From: Amborella trichopoda
Taxonomy: Eukaryota; Streptophyta; Magnoliopsida; Amborellales; Amborellaceae
Direction of reading: 5' to 3'
Assembly: GCF_000471905.2 (NCBI RefSeq)
Contig: NW_006499801.1
Location: 2,371,856 to 2,435,855, forward strand
Length of the DNA: 64,000 bases
The notes under the pieces are model-generated. The model saw nothing but the letters and a program-made list of their open reading frames with translations. It made no database searches and had not been told where the DNA came from. The translations under genes were made by a program, and so were the position numbers. This document shows, one piece after another, positions 24,421 through 37,500 of this stretch; within the stretch, counting starts at the first letter, position 1; the number at the start of each line of letters is the position of its first letter.

Positions 24421-26029
24421 TCAACCTATATCGGTGGAATTGGCATTTACACAAAAAAGGCTTACAACGTGGAAATCAGTCTCAATGCTGAAATGACACT
24501 CCTTGCTGGGGAGGACATCCAAAGAGCATTTACGATCGATTTCCATGGAAACGGGTCTCCAGGATATCCATTTCCAAAGGAACCAATCAAGTCCTAAAAG
24601 AAACTGTGCCTTCAAAGTGAACTCCCATGCATCTAGTTACAGACCTGCTGCTCCATAAAACAGTATGCAACACCCCCTTTCCTTCATGACATGGGTTTAA
24701 ATGCCTAACCTCATGTTCCCAAATACAAGTGTCCTCCAAATTCCAATTGATCAATGTGCTCGACCGAGCACTCCATTTTATCAAATCAAAGTTAGCCATG
24801 ATAGCAATAAAGATGCTTTATAGTGGAGACAAGTCATTTGATTGAATGGCCACATATGTAACTACTTGGGCCAATCCTTGGAATTTCATTAATAACTTCC
24901 TCTTGATATCAGTAGTTTCTCAGAAAATGACACATTTGGCATGTCTGTCCTGTACCTAACATATAAACTGCATAATCTTTTATATCACTGAAAAATTTCA
25001 GCAAATTATCTCGAAAGAATCATGCTTCATAACACCACCATATATGCATGTTAAACAAATACAATCCCCTGGAAAGCTAGTATAGATAAATTTCAGTCAA
25101 TGATGCTGCATCCACAGCCTGAAGCTTGATTCTGAGAAATGAAGATTGGGGGTCTCACTTACTTCACTGAGCCATCAAGTTGGTTGGTGGGTATTAAAGG
25201 GATACTTTGTAGGAACTCCAGTTAAAAGGGAAAAGAATACATAACAAAAAGATAAAAATAAAAGGGAGGGAAAGACCCGCAATACGAACATGTCATGTGT
25301 TCTACATATATCTATGTGTTGTGTAACCTCATAATGTTTATTTGTTGAGCAGCATGGGCTAAGACATCTAAACATTAGCTACGGCCTCCAATCCTTGTCC
25401 TCTAACACTCACTACCCCAACCTCATAATGGGCTAATAAAAACCTAAATGATGCAGAGATGGCGTAAAATTTTCAAATTTTCTAGGGATAATAAGGGCTA
25501 AGTTGTAGTCAGTAGTTCTAAGTTACATTCAGATCAGTTCTTGGGTTCTATGAAGAGTCTCAGTTGCCTAGGTCCCTTGTCTTAGTTGTTTAGGTTTCCT
25601 TATGTAAGTTGATTTAGGTTCCTAATGTGTTTGAAGCTTTAATCAAGATTAGGATTGGATCCAGTCCAAGTAAGATAGGAGTAGGAGGCAAGAGGTATTA
25701 TGCATACATGTAAAGTGCCAATGGCCAGATAACGATGGATTCCACAAAACACAATACCTGCCATCCCTTCCGTCTATTCATGCCAATCCATAAGAATCCT
25801 AAAGCCTACTCACATAATCCATCATCAACCCAAATATCCTTCATCCCTTTTCCTTAACATCATCCCACTTACCCAAACCCCACTTTCACCCAACCAATTA
25901 CACTCTGAGCCTTACATCACTAAATCTATTGGTATTCGTAGGGGAATTCAGAAATGTTTTCATTACTGACACTTTCACCTCCTATATTAATTTATTTATT
26001 TTTTTTGGATCAGCCAGCTATTTCACCAC
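24421..26029. other. Non-coding stretch, no gene seen
   Basis: Mixed-composition DNA with no exon-like block recognised on either strand. It lies between the SAC3B remnant (- strand) and the ADCS promoter (+ strand), so it may hold the lost 5' part of the former in unrecognisable form. Confidence 0.4.
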
Positions 26030-26034
26030 CCTGT

Positions 26035-26245
26035 CAAAACCTATTTTAGCACTGTAAAAACTAACCCATGTTATACGGCAACATTTTTTCTTTATTATAT
26101 GTATCTCTTTAATCTCTATTTTTTTATGTTTATCTTTTATTTCTCTCTCTCATTTTTTTAATATTTATCTCTTCTTCTCTCTATTTTTTTAAGTGCCATA
26201 TAACATAGGTTAATTTTTACGGTCGTAAAATGGGTTTTAGTTTTA
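26035..26245. repeat. Foldback (inverted repeat) element, ~40-bp arms
   Basis: The left arm, starting CTATTTTAGCACTGTAAAAA and running through CTAACCCATGTTATACGGC (about 26,040-26,080), pairs with the right arm GCCATATAACATAGGTTAAT to TTTTTACGGTCGTAAAATGG (about 26,193-26,236). About five mismatches are seen over ~39 positions. The 115-base loop is pyrimidine-rich (TCTCTTTAATCTC repeats). It adjoins the 26,280-26,555 repeat copy, so it may be one end of a larger element. Confidence 0.65.
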
Positions 26246-26560
26246 AGTAGTTTTTACAATACTTACAATGTTGTAATTGGCTTCCATAGTTTTACAGTAC
26301 TTAAAGTACTGTAATGCTAATTGAAATTATTATGATATTTTAAATATCATATAAAATGATACTTATTAAAGTATTACAATAACGTAATATATTTTTAAAG
26401 TATTACAATATTTCTATTAATGCATTTAGGGTAGAAAGAATACCACATTTTTATCCCAGTAAAAATTGGAAAAAAGGGTATGGATAATATTTTGGAAAGT
26501 TTGTGATTTTTTTCAATTTTGTTAAAATTAAGGTATATTAACGATAATTTCCAAATATAT
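26246..26560 (-). repeat. Second copy of the 14.5-kb dispersed repeat, opposite orientation
   Basis: Read on the - strand from 26,555 it gives GGAAATTATCGTTAATATACC, then a CCATACCCTTTTTTCC block and CTTTCTACCCTAAATGCATT, in the same order as 14,530-14,690. It carries no coding sequence and ends about 200 bases before the ADCS promoter. Confidence 0.55.
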
Positions 26561-26768
26561 AAATATATTCTTCAATTTTGTATATCTCATGGATAATTTG
26601 ATAATTTTTTGAAATGGAAAAAAATTATATCGAGCAGATCTCTAAGCGTACAGTATGCTGCCGCTGGAGTACGGTCCACCCGCTCATGAAATTGGAACTT
26701 CGAAAGTCGTAAGGAATCCAAATTCCCCGCCGCCACAGAGCCCGCCCCCGCCATAATCATCTCTCTCT

Positions 26769-26777
26769 CTATAAAAT
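26769..26777 (+). promoter_or_regulatory. Probable TATA box of ADCS
   Basis: CTATAAAATG lies directly after a (CT)n tract at 26,760-26,769. It is about 75 bases before a strong splice donor (ATG|GTGAGT at 26,853) that would start the leader intron. A start of transcription near 26,800 would give a short first exon. The (CT)n tract beside the TATA is common in plant core promoters. Confidence 0.5.
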
Positions 26778-26799
26778 GAAACCATCTCTCTCTAGCGCT

Positions 26800-28581
26800 C
26801 TCTCCCTTTGTTTGGCACCGACCAGCTAAGAGCTTCTGCGTTCCCGGTAATGGTGAGTTTTCTGCCATCTTTCTTTTCGCATCGCTCTATCTCTATCTCT
26901 ATCTCTGTCACCAATGAATAGCAAGACACGCAACTCAGAATCTCCTAGTGCATTTGTCTAAGTTATCTTTTCTGATAACCAATAGGGTTTTTTTTGGTAG
27001 CAATGGGTATATTTTCTTCCTTTTATTGAGAAGCCCGGGATCTAAATTTTTTTTTTTTCTTGGTGGAAAATTATGTCTTTTTATTTTGGTTGATTGATCT
27101 GCCTTCTCTCTATCTCTCTGTGTTACTGGACGAGTCTTATATCAGGTTTGTTTCCCATTCGAAATCATGTTTTGATTGGTGATGTGAATGTGATGTTGTT
27201 GTCTTTTGGACCCCCATTTCTGTTACAGATGAAACCATAATCTAGATTCAGCTGTGTTTCATATTTTGCGTTGAATACATTTATGGGAACAACGTATAGA
27301 TTTATTTATTTGTATCCATGTTTTCATTCATCACGGTACTTAATTTTTCATCAATTTATATATTTTTATCATTATATGTATTATTTTGTTAACTGGAAAA
27401 TTATCAGATCCCCCCACTCCCCGCCCCTCCTCTCTCCGAGTGTCTTTTTTCAGCCACTAGCTGATGGAACATTATCAGCCCAACGGCCCAAATTAATCTG
27501 AAATTTAATCTGGTCGGATGCAAGATTGTGTTGGCTATTTCTTTTTTTTATTTTTTATGAATGTGATGGGGCACTGCACGGTGTTGGTGTACCCAAAAAA
27601 AAAAGAAAAGCAAAAAATGGATGAAAATACTCCCACAAGTTCACCAACAATGGCGTGGTATTTTGGTCCTTTTTTTGTATGATTTTTTTATTCTTATTTG
27701 GTCCACCTAGTGGAGGCGCTCATGTTCCCACAATCCAGGTCAAATGGAATTAAAAAAAAAAAAATGTTTATATACACTGTTCATCAGACCTATCAAGATT
27801 AAATATGGGCCCTTGGCTGATACTTTTATGTTGGCCAGCTGGCTAACAAAATTGTTTTACACATGCATGCACACAGATGTTACATGGTGATCAGTGTCAA
27901 TCTATGCATAACAGGCTCAGTAGTAACAGTAGAATATAACTGTTCTCCATGGTATTGGATTTTAGAAGAATGATTTGTTTTACATATTGCACTATAATTT
28001 TGCTACATTCAACCGATAATGGATTTTATTGGTATCCTATTTGGCTGAAATAGTCTTTAACTTATTCTAAGGCATTGATGATAATTACCAGATGCAATGC
28101 AATCTGCGCCCAAGTGATACAAGAAATATCTAAGCATTCTATGACTGATCTTTTGTTTGTTGATGTTTATGACTTTCTGTATGCTACTTGGTCGGTCCTT
28201 AATCATTGTTATAGCTGTTCATAAACTAGTTTGGTTGCTTGTGCTGTTCAATTTATGGTTTATTAGTACATTGTAAATGCTGTTATTTTTGTAACTTGCA
28301 CAATGTTAAAAACTTAAAACACTATCAAGATAACTTTCAGACTATACCTATGATGGACATTTGAAGTTTGTGAACCACAATTGGTCTGTGTTAGGTGTCT
28401 TGGGCACTAGATTTAGTTTTCACATGTATTTTAATTTTTAAATCCCACACTAATTTTCTGGCATATTTCGATTTTCGTTTCAGGCTGAGGATGCATTCCC
28501 AAGGTGTTGATGTAGTTTTGCTGGTTGAGGTTAGAGTTATGGAATATTTTTTGGACTAAGGTGCCTTCTACTCTTTTGGAG
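26800..28581 (+). promoter_or_regulatory. ADCS 5' leader with a leader intron and short upstream ORFs
   Basis: The first exon likely ends at 26,852 (donor GTGAGT) and the next begins at 28,484 (TTTCAG|GCTGAGG). Splicing joins an ATG at the exact end of exon 1 to GCT GAG GAT..., making a nine-codon upstream ORF (MAEDAFPRC, stop at 28,508-28,510). A second upstream ATG (28,510) is followed at once by TAG. A third (28,539) encodes MEYFLD and stops before the main ATG at 28,582. An in-frame TAG at 28,513 rules out extending the main frame upstream. The intron itself is a prediction. Confidence 0.55.
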
Positions 28582-31500
28582 ATGGAGAGAAGTTTTATGA
28601 TAGCCTCCACATCTGATATTTCATGTCCTTGGACAAGGAGCATTTCATTTCTGAAAGATAACCAATTCAAATCAAAAAGTAGGTTTAGGCTTCAATGTAT
28701 AAAAAAGCAAGACCGTGGTAATGTATGGCATGCGGATGGAGTGCTAAAGGTTCCCAGTCCTCTGATGCTTGGGCATCTTGGAGAAGCTTATTTTGGAGAG
28801 ACTCACTTTGGCAAAGAGACGGTTTTAGCTCGCAAACTCGTGAGGACCTTGTTGATTGACAATTACGATAGTTACACATACAACATATACCAGTATTTGG
28901 CTGTTATAAATGGGGGTAAGGCTTTTCATTTATTAGTGAATTGTAAATTTGGATTGTTCCTTTCACTAAAATTTTATGCAATGCTTTTGGAGTTCTCTTG
29001 TATTTTATTTCTCTAAAAAATGAATTTTTTTGGAGTTCTCTTGTAATTTCTCTCTCTAAGACATGAATTTTTATTATTTCATACTTCAGATCATGGTGAG
29101 TTTCAAGGTTTTTGTTGGAGGTCGCTTTCTTAAATCCTGTCTACTTCGTATTCTTCTTTGTCATTCCAAAAACTTTCTGATTTATGTGTCTACATCTAGC
29201 AAATATCATTACTTTTATTTTCTTATTTTAGATGATACTAAAATTCGTATCTGGATTGAGCTAGCAGCTGCGACAAAGCTACGTGGTTGTTCTAAAATCT
29301 GTATTATTCATTCTATAGTGCGTTATATATCTATTTGGCCTGCTTTGGAAGAGGTGATGGGAACAATTTTTTAAGAATAAAGGTGATGAGAACATTATTA
29401 GCTACTGTGACCCACTTCATAAATTGTTGTTTCTGGAGATTGATTTGCTTGAAATGTTTCAGTCTTTAATGAAAGGGACAGTATATAATGAGATCATTTA
29501 CCTTTAGTACAAGGTGGTCACAATTGATCTCGACCATTGGATGTAAAATTGAGTGGCTGCATTTATTTCATTGACCAAGCTTAAAGTTCAAAAGAAATTT
29601 TCTGGAACTTTGTGACACACCCAAGCTATATTAGATTTCACATCAGATAGTTGTGAGTAATTGTGAATTTGTGACTATACAAAGGTAAATGGTCTCATTG
29701 TATGCCTCCCTTATTGAAATGATGCCAAAATTTGCAATTGTTTCTGGAGATTGATTTGCTTGCAATGTTTATGTCTTTATGGAAATGATACCAAAATTTG
29801 CAACTTTTTATTTTTGTTTTTGTCTGTTGTGTAGTTCCTCCCGTGGTGGTGCGCAATGATGAGTGGACATGGGAGTACATTTGGCAATGCTTATATCAAG
29901 AAAGGGCTTTTGATAATATTGTTATATCACCTGGCCCAGGTTCTCCTACATGTATGACAGACATAGGTTGTCAGCTGCATTACATCTAAAGCATTTGCAA
30001 ATGTTCTTGTTTGTCATTTGTTTTGGTTTTTCATCTACTTGTTTTGAGTTTCTTATCCACAATTGCAATCAGAAATTTGTTGGGTTTTTTATTGATTAAT
30101 GTATGAGGTGATCACAATAATGGATAATCTATGTGCAGGAGTTTGCTTGAAGATCCTGCTCGAATGCAAAGATATTCCAATCTTGGGTGTTTGTCTAGGC
30201 CATCAGGTGTGCCTTGTATTATATTAAATGATATTTCTTTCTTTGATTTTGAATTTGAAATGTATGTTTTATGCCTTAATGAGGTAATGTAGGTCATTGA
30301 ATTGAAATGGATTTTTGTTCTAACTAAAATTTTGCAATGGATATGCTTTAACAAGTCAATTTGGCTGATTGACTATAACTTGGATCCACAAGTAGGGTGG
30401 ATCCACTAGTAGGGCCATGATTAATAAGCCATGTTATCATCTTCTTTGCCTTCTCTCTATTTATGATGTTCCTTTCAATGGATGGCTATCTTCATGACTT
30501 GACCTGCTAATGAAATTTTTTTTGAAAAACAACAAAAACAACAAGGAAAAAGCCGAACACTAGCAATAACTTGGAGAAACCTATGGTTTCCTCCTTACCC
30601 AAGCTAGGGTTCCAAAAGCCTTTGTTTTTCTTTCTTTTTCAATTCTAAATATCACGTGGAATGACCCCCTCAAGGCCATACCAGCTCTTATATATTATAA
30701 TTAAATATTTAAAGACATTAAATATCCATGTATTAATTAATATGACTCAAAAAGTCCTAACATAAACACAAAATTTGCAATATGATAGTTTTACCACTGT
30801 GAACAATGACCTATGCACAATACTCGTGAATAGTACCTGTGAATAGTAACCAGCAAATAGTATGATAAAGATTAGAAAAAAAACACTAGAATCCTAAAAA
30901 AATTTTAAAAAAATAAGTTCTAAAGGTTCAATTAAAATATACATCTTTTGAAATTAAAAAATGTTAAAAATAGGAATGATTTTTCCCTCCATTGCCTACT
31001 CTATTAAATATGCCACATCAATAGAATTGGAGAATTATTTAAGTATTACTGCAAACAATTAGCCATTCACCCTCAAGTTAAAAGAATATCACCGAGATAA
31101 ATTTTGCCTGAAATAAGATCTGGGAGCATATATCTCATGATAACTGTAGCAGAGGGTACAAAATGGAAGTTTGGAGTAACTGGGAACATGCTTCTTATGA
31201 TTATGTGTAATGGATCGGGTGACTTTTTGCAGAAGGCTTTCTGTTTGCCTTTTGACAATTCTAAGTTATTACAGGCTTTGGGATATGCTCATGGTGCTCA
31301 TATAGTGCATGCGCCTGAACCAGTTCATGGTCGTTTGAGGTATGGGAAAATGTCAGCGTAATTTTCATTTTGTTTGTTAGCACAAAAAACCCCAATACCT
31401 TATGTTCAATTTTTTTTTTTTTCAGTGAAATTGAACATTCAGGTTGCAATTTATTCGATGGCATTCCCTCTGGCCAAAATTCAGGGTTCAAGGTCAGTTA

Positions 31501-34500
31501 GATTCATATTCTTAAGATAACTTTTATACACTTCCATGTACAAGAACTATTGTACATGCATACACACATACATACATACAACACATATCTTTATGTATGT
31601 ATTTCTTTTGTTTTTATGTATGGATACGTGTATGTGTTTATACATTTACATACTTATGTATATGTATATCATTCATCATCATATATAAAAATAAAGATGC
31701 ATGTATATGTGTATCATTACCTCACATATTTTTATACATTGTATCATTACCTTTCACTTGTGGTATTAAACTCTGATCTTTCCAAAAAATAAAGATGCAT
31801 GCATACTATGTACAACAACTATATTGCTATAGTAGTTCTCCCAATGAATTTTGGTAAGATGTTAATTCTGATACATTATGATCAGGTTGTACGCTATCAT
31901 TCATTAGTGTTAGATCTGGATTCTCTTCCTATGGAACTTATTCCTATAGCATGGACATCTACTGGTACTCATCCTTTTCTAGAGAGTGAGAAATCTGATC
32001 CACTAGGCATATCTGAGAGTAAGAAAGGAGATCCGCCATCTATTAGCCCAGAAAATAACGGAAGACATCAGTATTTTAAGGTCTCAGAAAAGGTGCAAGG
32101 AAAAAAAGTCCTCATGGGTGTGATGCACTCCACCAGACCTCACTATGGGGTGCAGGTGTGTTTTAGCTATTGTGTATGGTTTCGTTGAGGGCTACTTCTG
32201 GTCTACATGATAAATTTGTTTTTTTTTTTTTTTTTCAGTTTCATCCAGAGAGCGTTGCCACTTCTTATGGGAAGAAACTATTGGAGAACTTTCGGAATAT
32301 CACCATTGACTATTGGCTAAACCCAAGCAGGAAACATCAAAGAAAGGTTTACAATAGTGGTAAACTTGAATCTTTTCATGTTTCCTATCCTTTTAGATTT
32401 TTATGCTATGCTTTTTCCTAGGGTTATACATGCATGCTCTGCCTTTTTGAAATTGTGCATTTAATGAAAAGGCCCATTTAATGGTTTTACATGTTGCATG
32501 TTGCATTTATATTGTCCCCTTGATGAATAAAGTTAAATTATGGTGTATGTAGGTGTTCCCCACATGTCATCCACAAGAAGCTTTCCCAAGCCAAAAGCTG
32601 CCAATTAAAATAAACTCAGTGGTAAACCATTTCAGCAGTTGCACCCTGCTGGAGGGTTCCCATAATACGACAGCTTGCAGATCTTTGAAGTTGCATTGGA
32701 GAAAGCTAAAGGATTTGGCATCTCTAGCTGGTGGCTCAAGAAATATTTTTTGTGAACTGTTTGGGGATCAGAAAGCTGAGGACACTTTTTGGTTAGACAG
32801 CTCTGAAACAGACCAGGTAAAGGTTTATCCTACTATCTTCCTGCAACTGGATTGGTCAATCCTTAATGTAGACTTCCAATTAATATGTGTTTGGCCTTTT
32901 CACTTAGTGTGTGTCTTCTACATAGGCTAATATCTTGAGAAAATTTCGTACAGACCCCTAATTTCCTATCTTATTTCACGGTAGACCCTCCTTCTATTTT
33001 TCTTTCAAGCGGCATAAAAAAACCCTCAATTATTTCACTGTATCCCCGCATCTCTTCTCTCCCACGTTTATTCACTTTTGGCTGCAAAAACTAGCCTCAA
33101 CAAATTGTTTTATTCCATCTCAATCCTAAAAGTCTTTTTAGGGTTAAAACGTTAGTACGTAAAATTANNNNNNNNNNNNNNNNNNNNNNNNNNNNNNNNN
33201 NNNNNNNNNNNNNNNNNNNNNNNNNNNNNNNNNNNNNNNNNNNNNNNNNNNNNNNNNNNNNNNNNNNNAGGTTACGGTTAGTTAGTAGTACGTAGTAAGT
33301 AAGTAAGTAAGTAAGTAAGTAAGGAAGGAGGAGGTAGGTAGGTAGGTAGGTAGTAGTAGTAGTGNGTTGTTTTTTTATGCTGCTTGAAAGAGAAATAAAA
33401 TGAGGGTCTACCGTGAAATAAGATGGGGAATTAGGGGTCTGTACGAAATTTTCCCTAATATTATTGTCTCCAAAGGTCTCAAATATTAGAATGGTTATTT
33501 TATGTAGCATCTACACATGGCACTCCTTATCTCTTTCTAGAGACCATTTATGAACATGTTCAGGGTCCTTTTTCTCATGATTTTGGTTGATGGTGGTTCT
33601 GGTAAACTTATTCATTAACACCAGTTTTTCATATTTCTAATAGGGAAGGTCACGCTTTTCATTTATGGGTGGTAAGGGTGGATCACTTTGGAAGAGAATT
33701 GCTTTTCGGCTCTCAGACCAAAGGTCTGTATCTTTCAAAGGAGAACAATAAGAGAATATATTGTTTCAACTCAAAACTTTTGACCTTCAAAGTTTTCTTA
33801 TAGTATCATAGATTATGCTGCCTCTCATTTGCATTTGTCCTCATTTTATTAATCGACTTGAAAATTATGGAATTACTTGACTTGAGTATTCCTTGGTACA
33901 AGTGCTCAAGGTGGTGGATCCATGTTGATTGATGATGGTCAAGGTTCTGTTCGAAGCATGTCTCTAAAAGATGGTTTCCTTAATTTTTTGGACCAGGTAA
34001 CTTCTGTTATGCGAAATTGCTAAGTTCTTTCCGTGCTAAGAAAACCTCCTTTTGGAATATTTCCTTGATAAATGTGAAAGCATTCTGCAATGTGGCTAAC
34101 AGGTCCATTCCTGCATCCATCCATAATTATGCAAAGAAAATATATTTAAATATGTACATGCGGGACGCATGTACAGGTACACACATGTATATCTAATCTT
34201 TTATTTATATGTGTTAGTAAAGGAATAATGATTAAAGTCAAAACTCAATGAGGACATTAAGGAACGTAAAATGAAAATCATATCTGGATATGCTTATAAA
34301 ACACTGTAGTTAATCAATTAGACACCTAGTTTGTTTCTGTTGCCTCTAGATCAATAGTAAATCAGCCTTATAAAATGATTAAAGTCCTGCTCCACATTCC
34401 CAAACCGAGGGATGCCTCTTTAACCCTGAATTCTTAAATCGCTTTTGGAGTATTCAATGGATACTCAATATATGATGAGACAGTGACTCAATCTTCAACT

Positions 34501-37500
34501 CCACGAGGTTCACATAACGTAAAACAGTCATAAAATTGTGTTTCTGTGAATTTATAGATGTATGTCTGCAAAAAACTACATATTTTAAGTTATATCTATG
34601 TTAAAAAATTACAAGGCTCGAATAAGGTAGTGGGGACCAGTACTGTAACTCCATCCCTGAAAGGCCAAAACATTCAGTTGCCACATCTGAAATTAACTTT
34701 GGCTGCTGTGGATTCTTATGGAGCTAGAGTGCCTCGTGATTCTTAGAACAAGTGATATCATTTGCTTTATCCTGAATTTGGAAAGGTTATGCGCCTCCTC
34801 ATAATTTAAGTTTGTATGGTTATTTTGCTCAACTATATAGAGCCTTCTAGGCAGTCTATGAATAGTTGCCTGACCTTATTTTAATTCTACACCGGTTTTG
34901 AACTGATGCAATGTTTTAGAAGTTGAGGTCATGGTGTTATTCTGCATCATGGCTTTATGTTAGTTGTCTTTGGAGACAGAATGATGTGGACATTGCTTCA
35001 TTTAGTTTGGCATTTATATCATCATCATCGTCATCATCATTATTATCATTATTAGTGAAATGTACATACCTTTTTTCCCAATTCTACAAGTTTCTCCACA
35101 TAAAGCCCCCATTTGAAAAATTGTTGTTTTGTTGTTATCCACCCCTCTAGTCAACCTTCAATGGCATTTAAGACCAAACTGTCCCTCTTCAGTCAGCCAA
35201 TTAAATGATACAAAATTTAGCTCCTCTCTCTTCCTGGGCTTCTTTTTTTTTTCTGGATGCAGCAAACAAGTTAGCAGAGAAGTTGAAGCTAATTCTAGTA
35301 AATTCCTAAATCCAAATGGTTGCCACCCAAATGTGGTCATTTTTTTGGTTGGCCGGCCATGGTTAAGGGTTCGCTTGAGAAACAGGGGAACACAAGGAAT
35401 TCTCAGCAAGTTATGGGTTTTCCAGCCAACTCTGCTAACCTGGACTTTCCATGTATAGTCCAGAGCATTTTTTGGTCCTGAAATTTTGGGTTTCTCCCTT
35501 TGAAACTGGGTCTCTCTCTCTCTCTTCATTGTGCTTTTGGGTTTGTATGTTGCAGCATAGTCGTGCGAACCTTGGGGATAAGGCCACGCTCCCACCTTAG
35601 GAACTCAATCCCATGGTTCCTGTAGGGGATATTAGAGGAAGCTTGGTTTAGAGAAATAGGGATCTCGCTTCCTATTAAATGGGGGTCTACATGCTGTAGG
35701 ACCCCTCCAAGGAGAGGAGCTATACTATTAATTAAGCTATTGTTCCTCCTTTGGTATTATAGATTTATTTCTTTAGAATTGATTAAATTGTGGTGTGGCT
35801 TTCTTTGCTCATTGCCACCTCTGCCATAGTCACGAGAAGATGTGTAGCCATCAAAGCACTTGCGACTATGGCAGAGGTTGCTCGTTGCTAGAGTGCTTTA
35901 AGGAACAAGAAAACCAATAATCTCTTTCTTGTCCTTCAACTTAAGGGGCATATTACACTGTGGTATACCAGTATTATGGTATTAGAAAACTACAGTTTAA
36001 TATTGCTACACATGCTATTGATATTGTTTAGTCATACTGGATTACTGTTCTTTAATCTTTTGACAAAATTTACAACATCTACTGTTGCTTCCATGTTGTT
36101 TATGCAGGAACTTCAATCTTTGCTCTGTGAGAAAGATGATTACAGAGGACTGCCTTTTGATTTTTGTGGAGGTTATGTAGGTTTTATTGGGTATTCCACT
36201 TTTCAACCTTCATTTGCTTCTGTTCTGTATTTTTTTACTATAATTGACAAAAATGTCACATATAATGGACATGTTATGGAGTTAACTCTTGCTATTAGAT
36301 AGCATGATTTTGAGCCCATTCATCATTTTTTAACGGTTGGAGAACTTATAGAACAAATTTTTGTAATTTCTCTGAATACCATCAGTGTGTATCAAATTAA
36401 TTTCAGTGGCTTTGCAAATATTTACCTTCTTGCTCACTTACCTCAAAAACTTGGTTTAATGAAGGAATAAATGTATCTGACTTTCATATCTTATAAATGC
36501 ATGTTTTGCTTTTTGAAGTGCTTTTCCAATCTTCCACGTGCGCATAGTTGGAAATACCTGATAAAATTTCTGACTTCCAATCTTTGGATGCCTTATAAAA
36601 CAAAAATAACCGATATATAGCTTCCAAATCTCACAAGGATCAGAAAAATTTTCTTCTTTTGGTGTTCCATATTTGATTGTGTTTTTCCATTTTTTTTAAT
36701 GTGATTTAGTTGATTATCACTTTTGACTCCTCAACAGGTATGACATGAAGGTTGAATGTGGTACGGCATATAACCATCACAAGTCCAAAATTCCAGATGC
36801 ATGTTTCTTCTTTGCTGATCAGCTTGTTGTGATTGATCATAGTAACAATGATGTCTACATTCTCTCTCTACAAAATAATCATCCTGCAGAGTATAGTAAT
36901 GGTGGGTTGCCTAAAAGTCACTTCCCAAGCACATGGTTGAATCAAACCGAGTTGAAGCTATTAAGCTTGAAATCAAGAGCTACTAAAACGCATATGAGAG
37001 AGCAAAATCGTGTTATTCCACATGCTGCTTCTAAGGATGCTTTTGTCATTGAGAAATCCAGAAAGCAGTACATAAACGATGTTGAGAAATGTCTAAATTA
37101 TATCAATGATGGTGAGAGCTACGAACTGTGTTTGACAACTCGGATGCGAAAGAAAATTGAGAATATGGATCCCCTTGGACTCTACCTTAATTTAAGGGAA
37201 CGCAATCCTGCACCATACGCTGCTTGGCTTCATTTTGCCAATGAGGACATTTGTATCTGCTGCTCATCTCCTGAAAGATTCTTGCGTTTGGACCAGAATG
37301 GCCTATTGGAAGCAAAACCAATTAAGGGCACCATTGCTCGTGGTGCAACACCAGAAGAAGATCGGCGGCTTCTATTGCAACTTCAGTATAGGTCAGAATC
37401 TAACTTTAACTTATTTGCTTTGTCATCTCAGTTTCTTTTTGTTGAAATTAAGGTGGTGTATCACTGGTCAAGGCAAAAGCAAGTTGAAGTTGATGGGAAA

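Larger units (their letters stand above)
32937..33455. mobile_element. Mutator-like non-autonomous element in ADCS intron 8
   Basis: The left end GAGAAAATTTCGTACAGACC and the right end (read in reverse) GGGAAAATTTCGTACAGACC begin inverted repeats of about 85 bp. These run through CTTATTTCACGGTAGACCCT to a GCATAAAAAAAC block. The flanking nine bases are TAATATCTT (32,928-32,936) and TAATATTAT (33,456-33,464), seven of nine alike and in the right place for a 9-bp target duplication. The interior holds a 101-base assembly gap and a (GTAA)n/(GTAG)n microsatellite. The terminal GGGAAAATT is shared with the larger element at 46,374. Confidence 0.72.

Noticed and set aside
28685-28879. Open frame on the - strand over ADCS exon 1
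   Set aside because: A shadow of the ADCS coding sequence.
33283-33364. A CRISPR-like or satellite array beside the gap
   Set aside because: Simple tetranucleotide and trinucleotide units without spacers; an ordinary microsatellite.
35158-35595. 145-codon open frame on the - strand in ADCS intron 10
   Set aside because: No recognised product and antisense to an intron; possibly a repeat fragment but not supportable as a gene.
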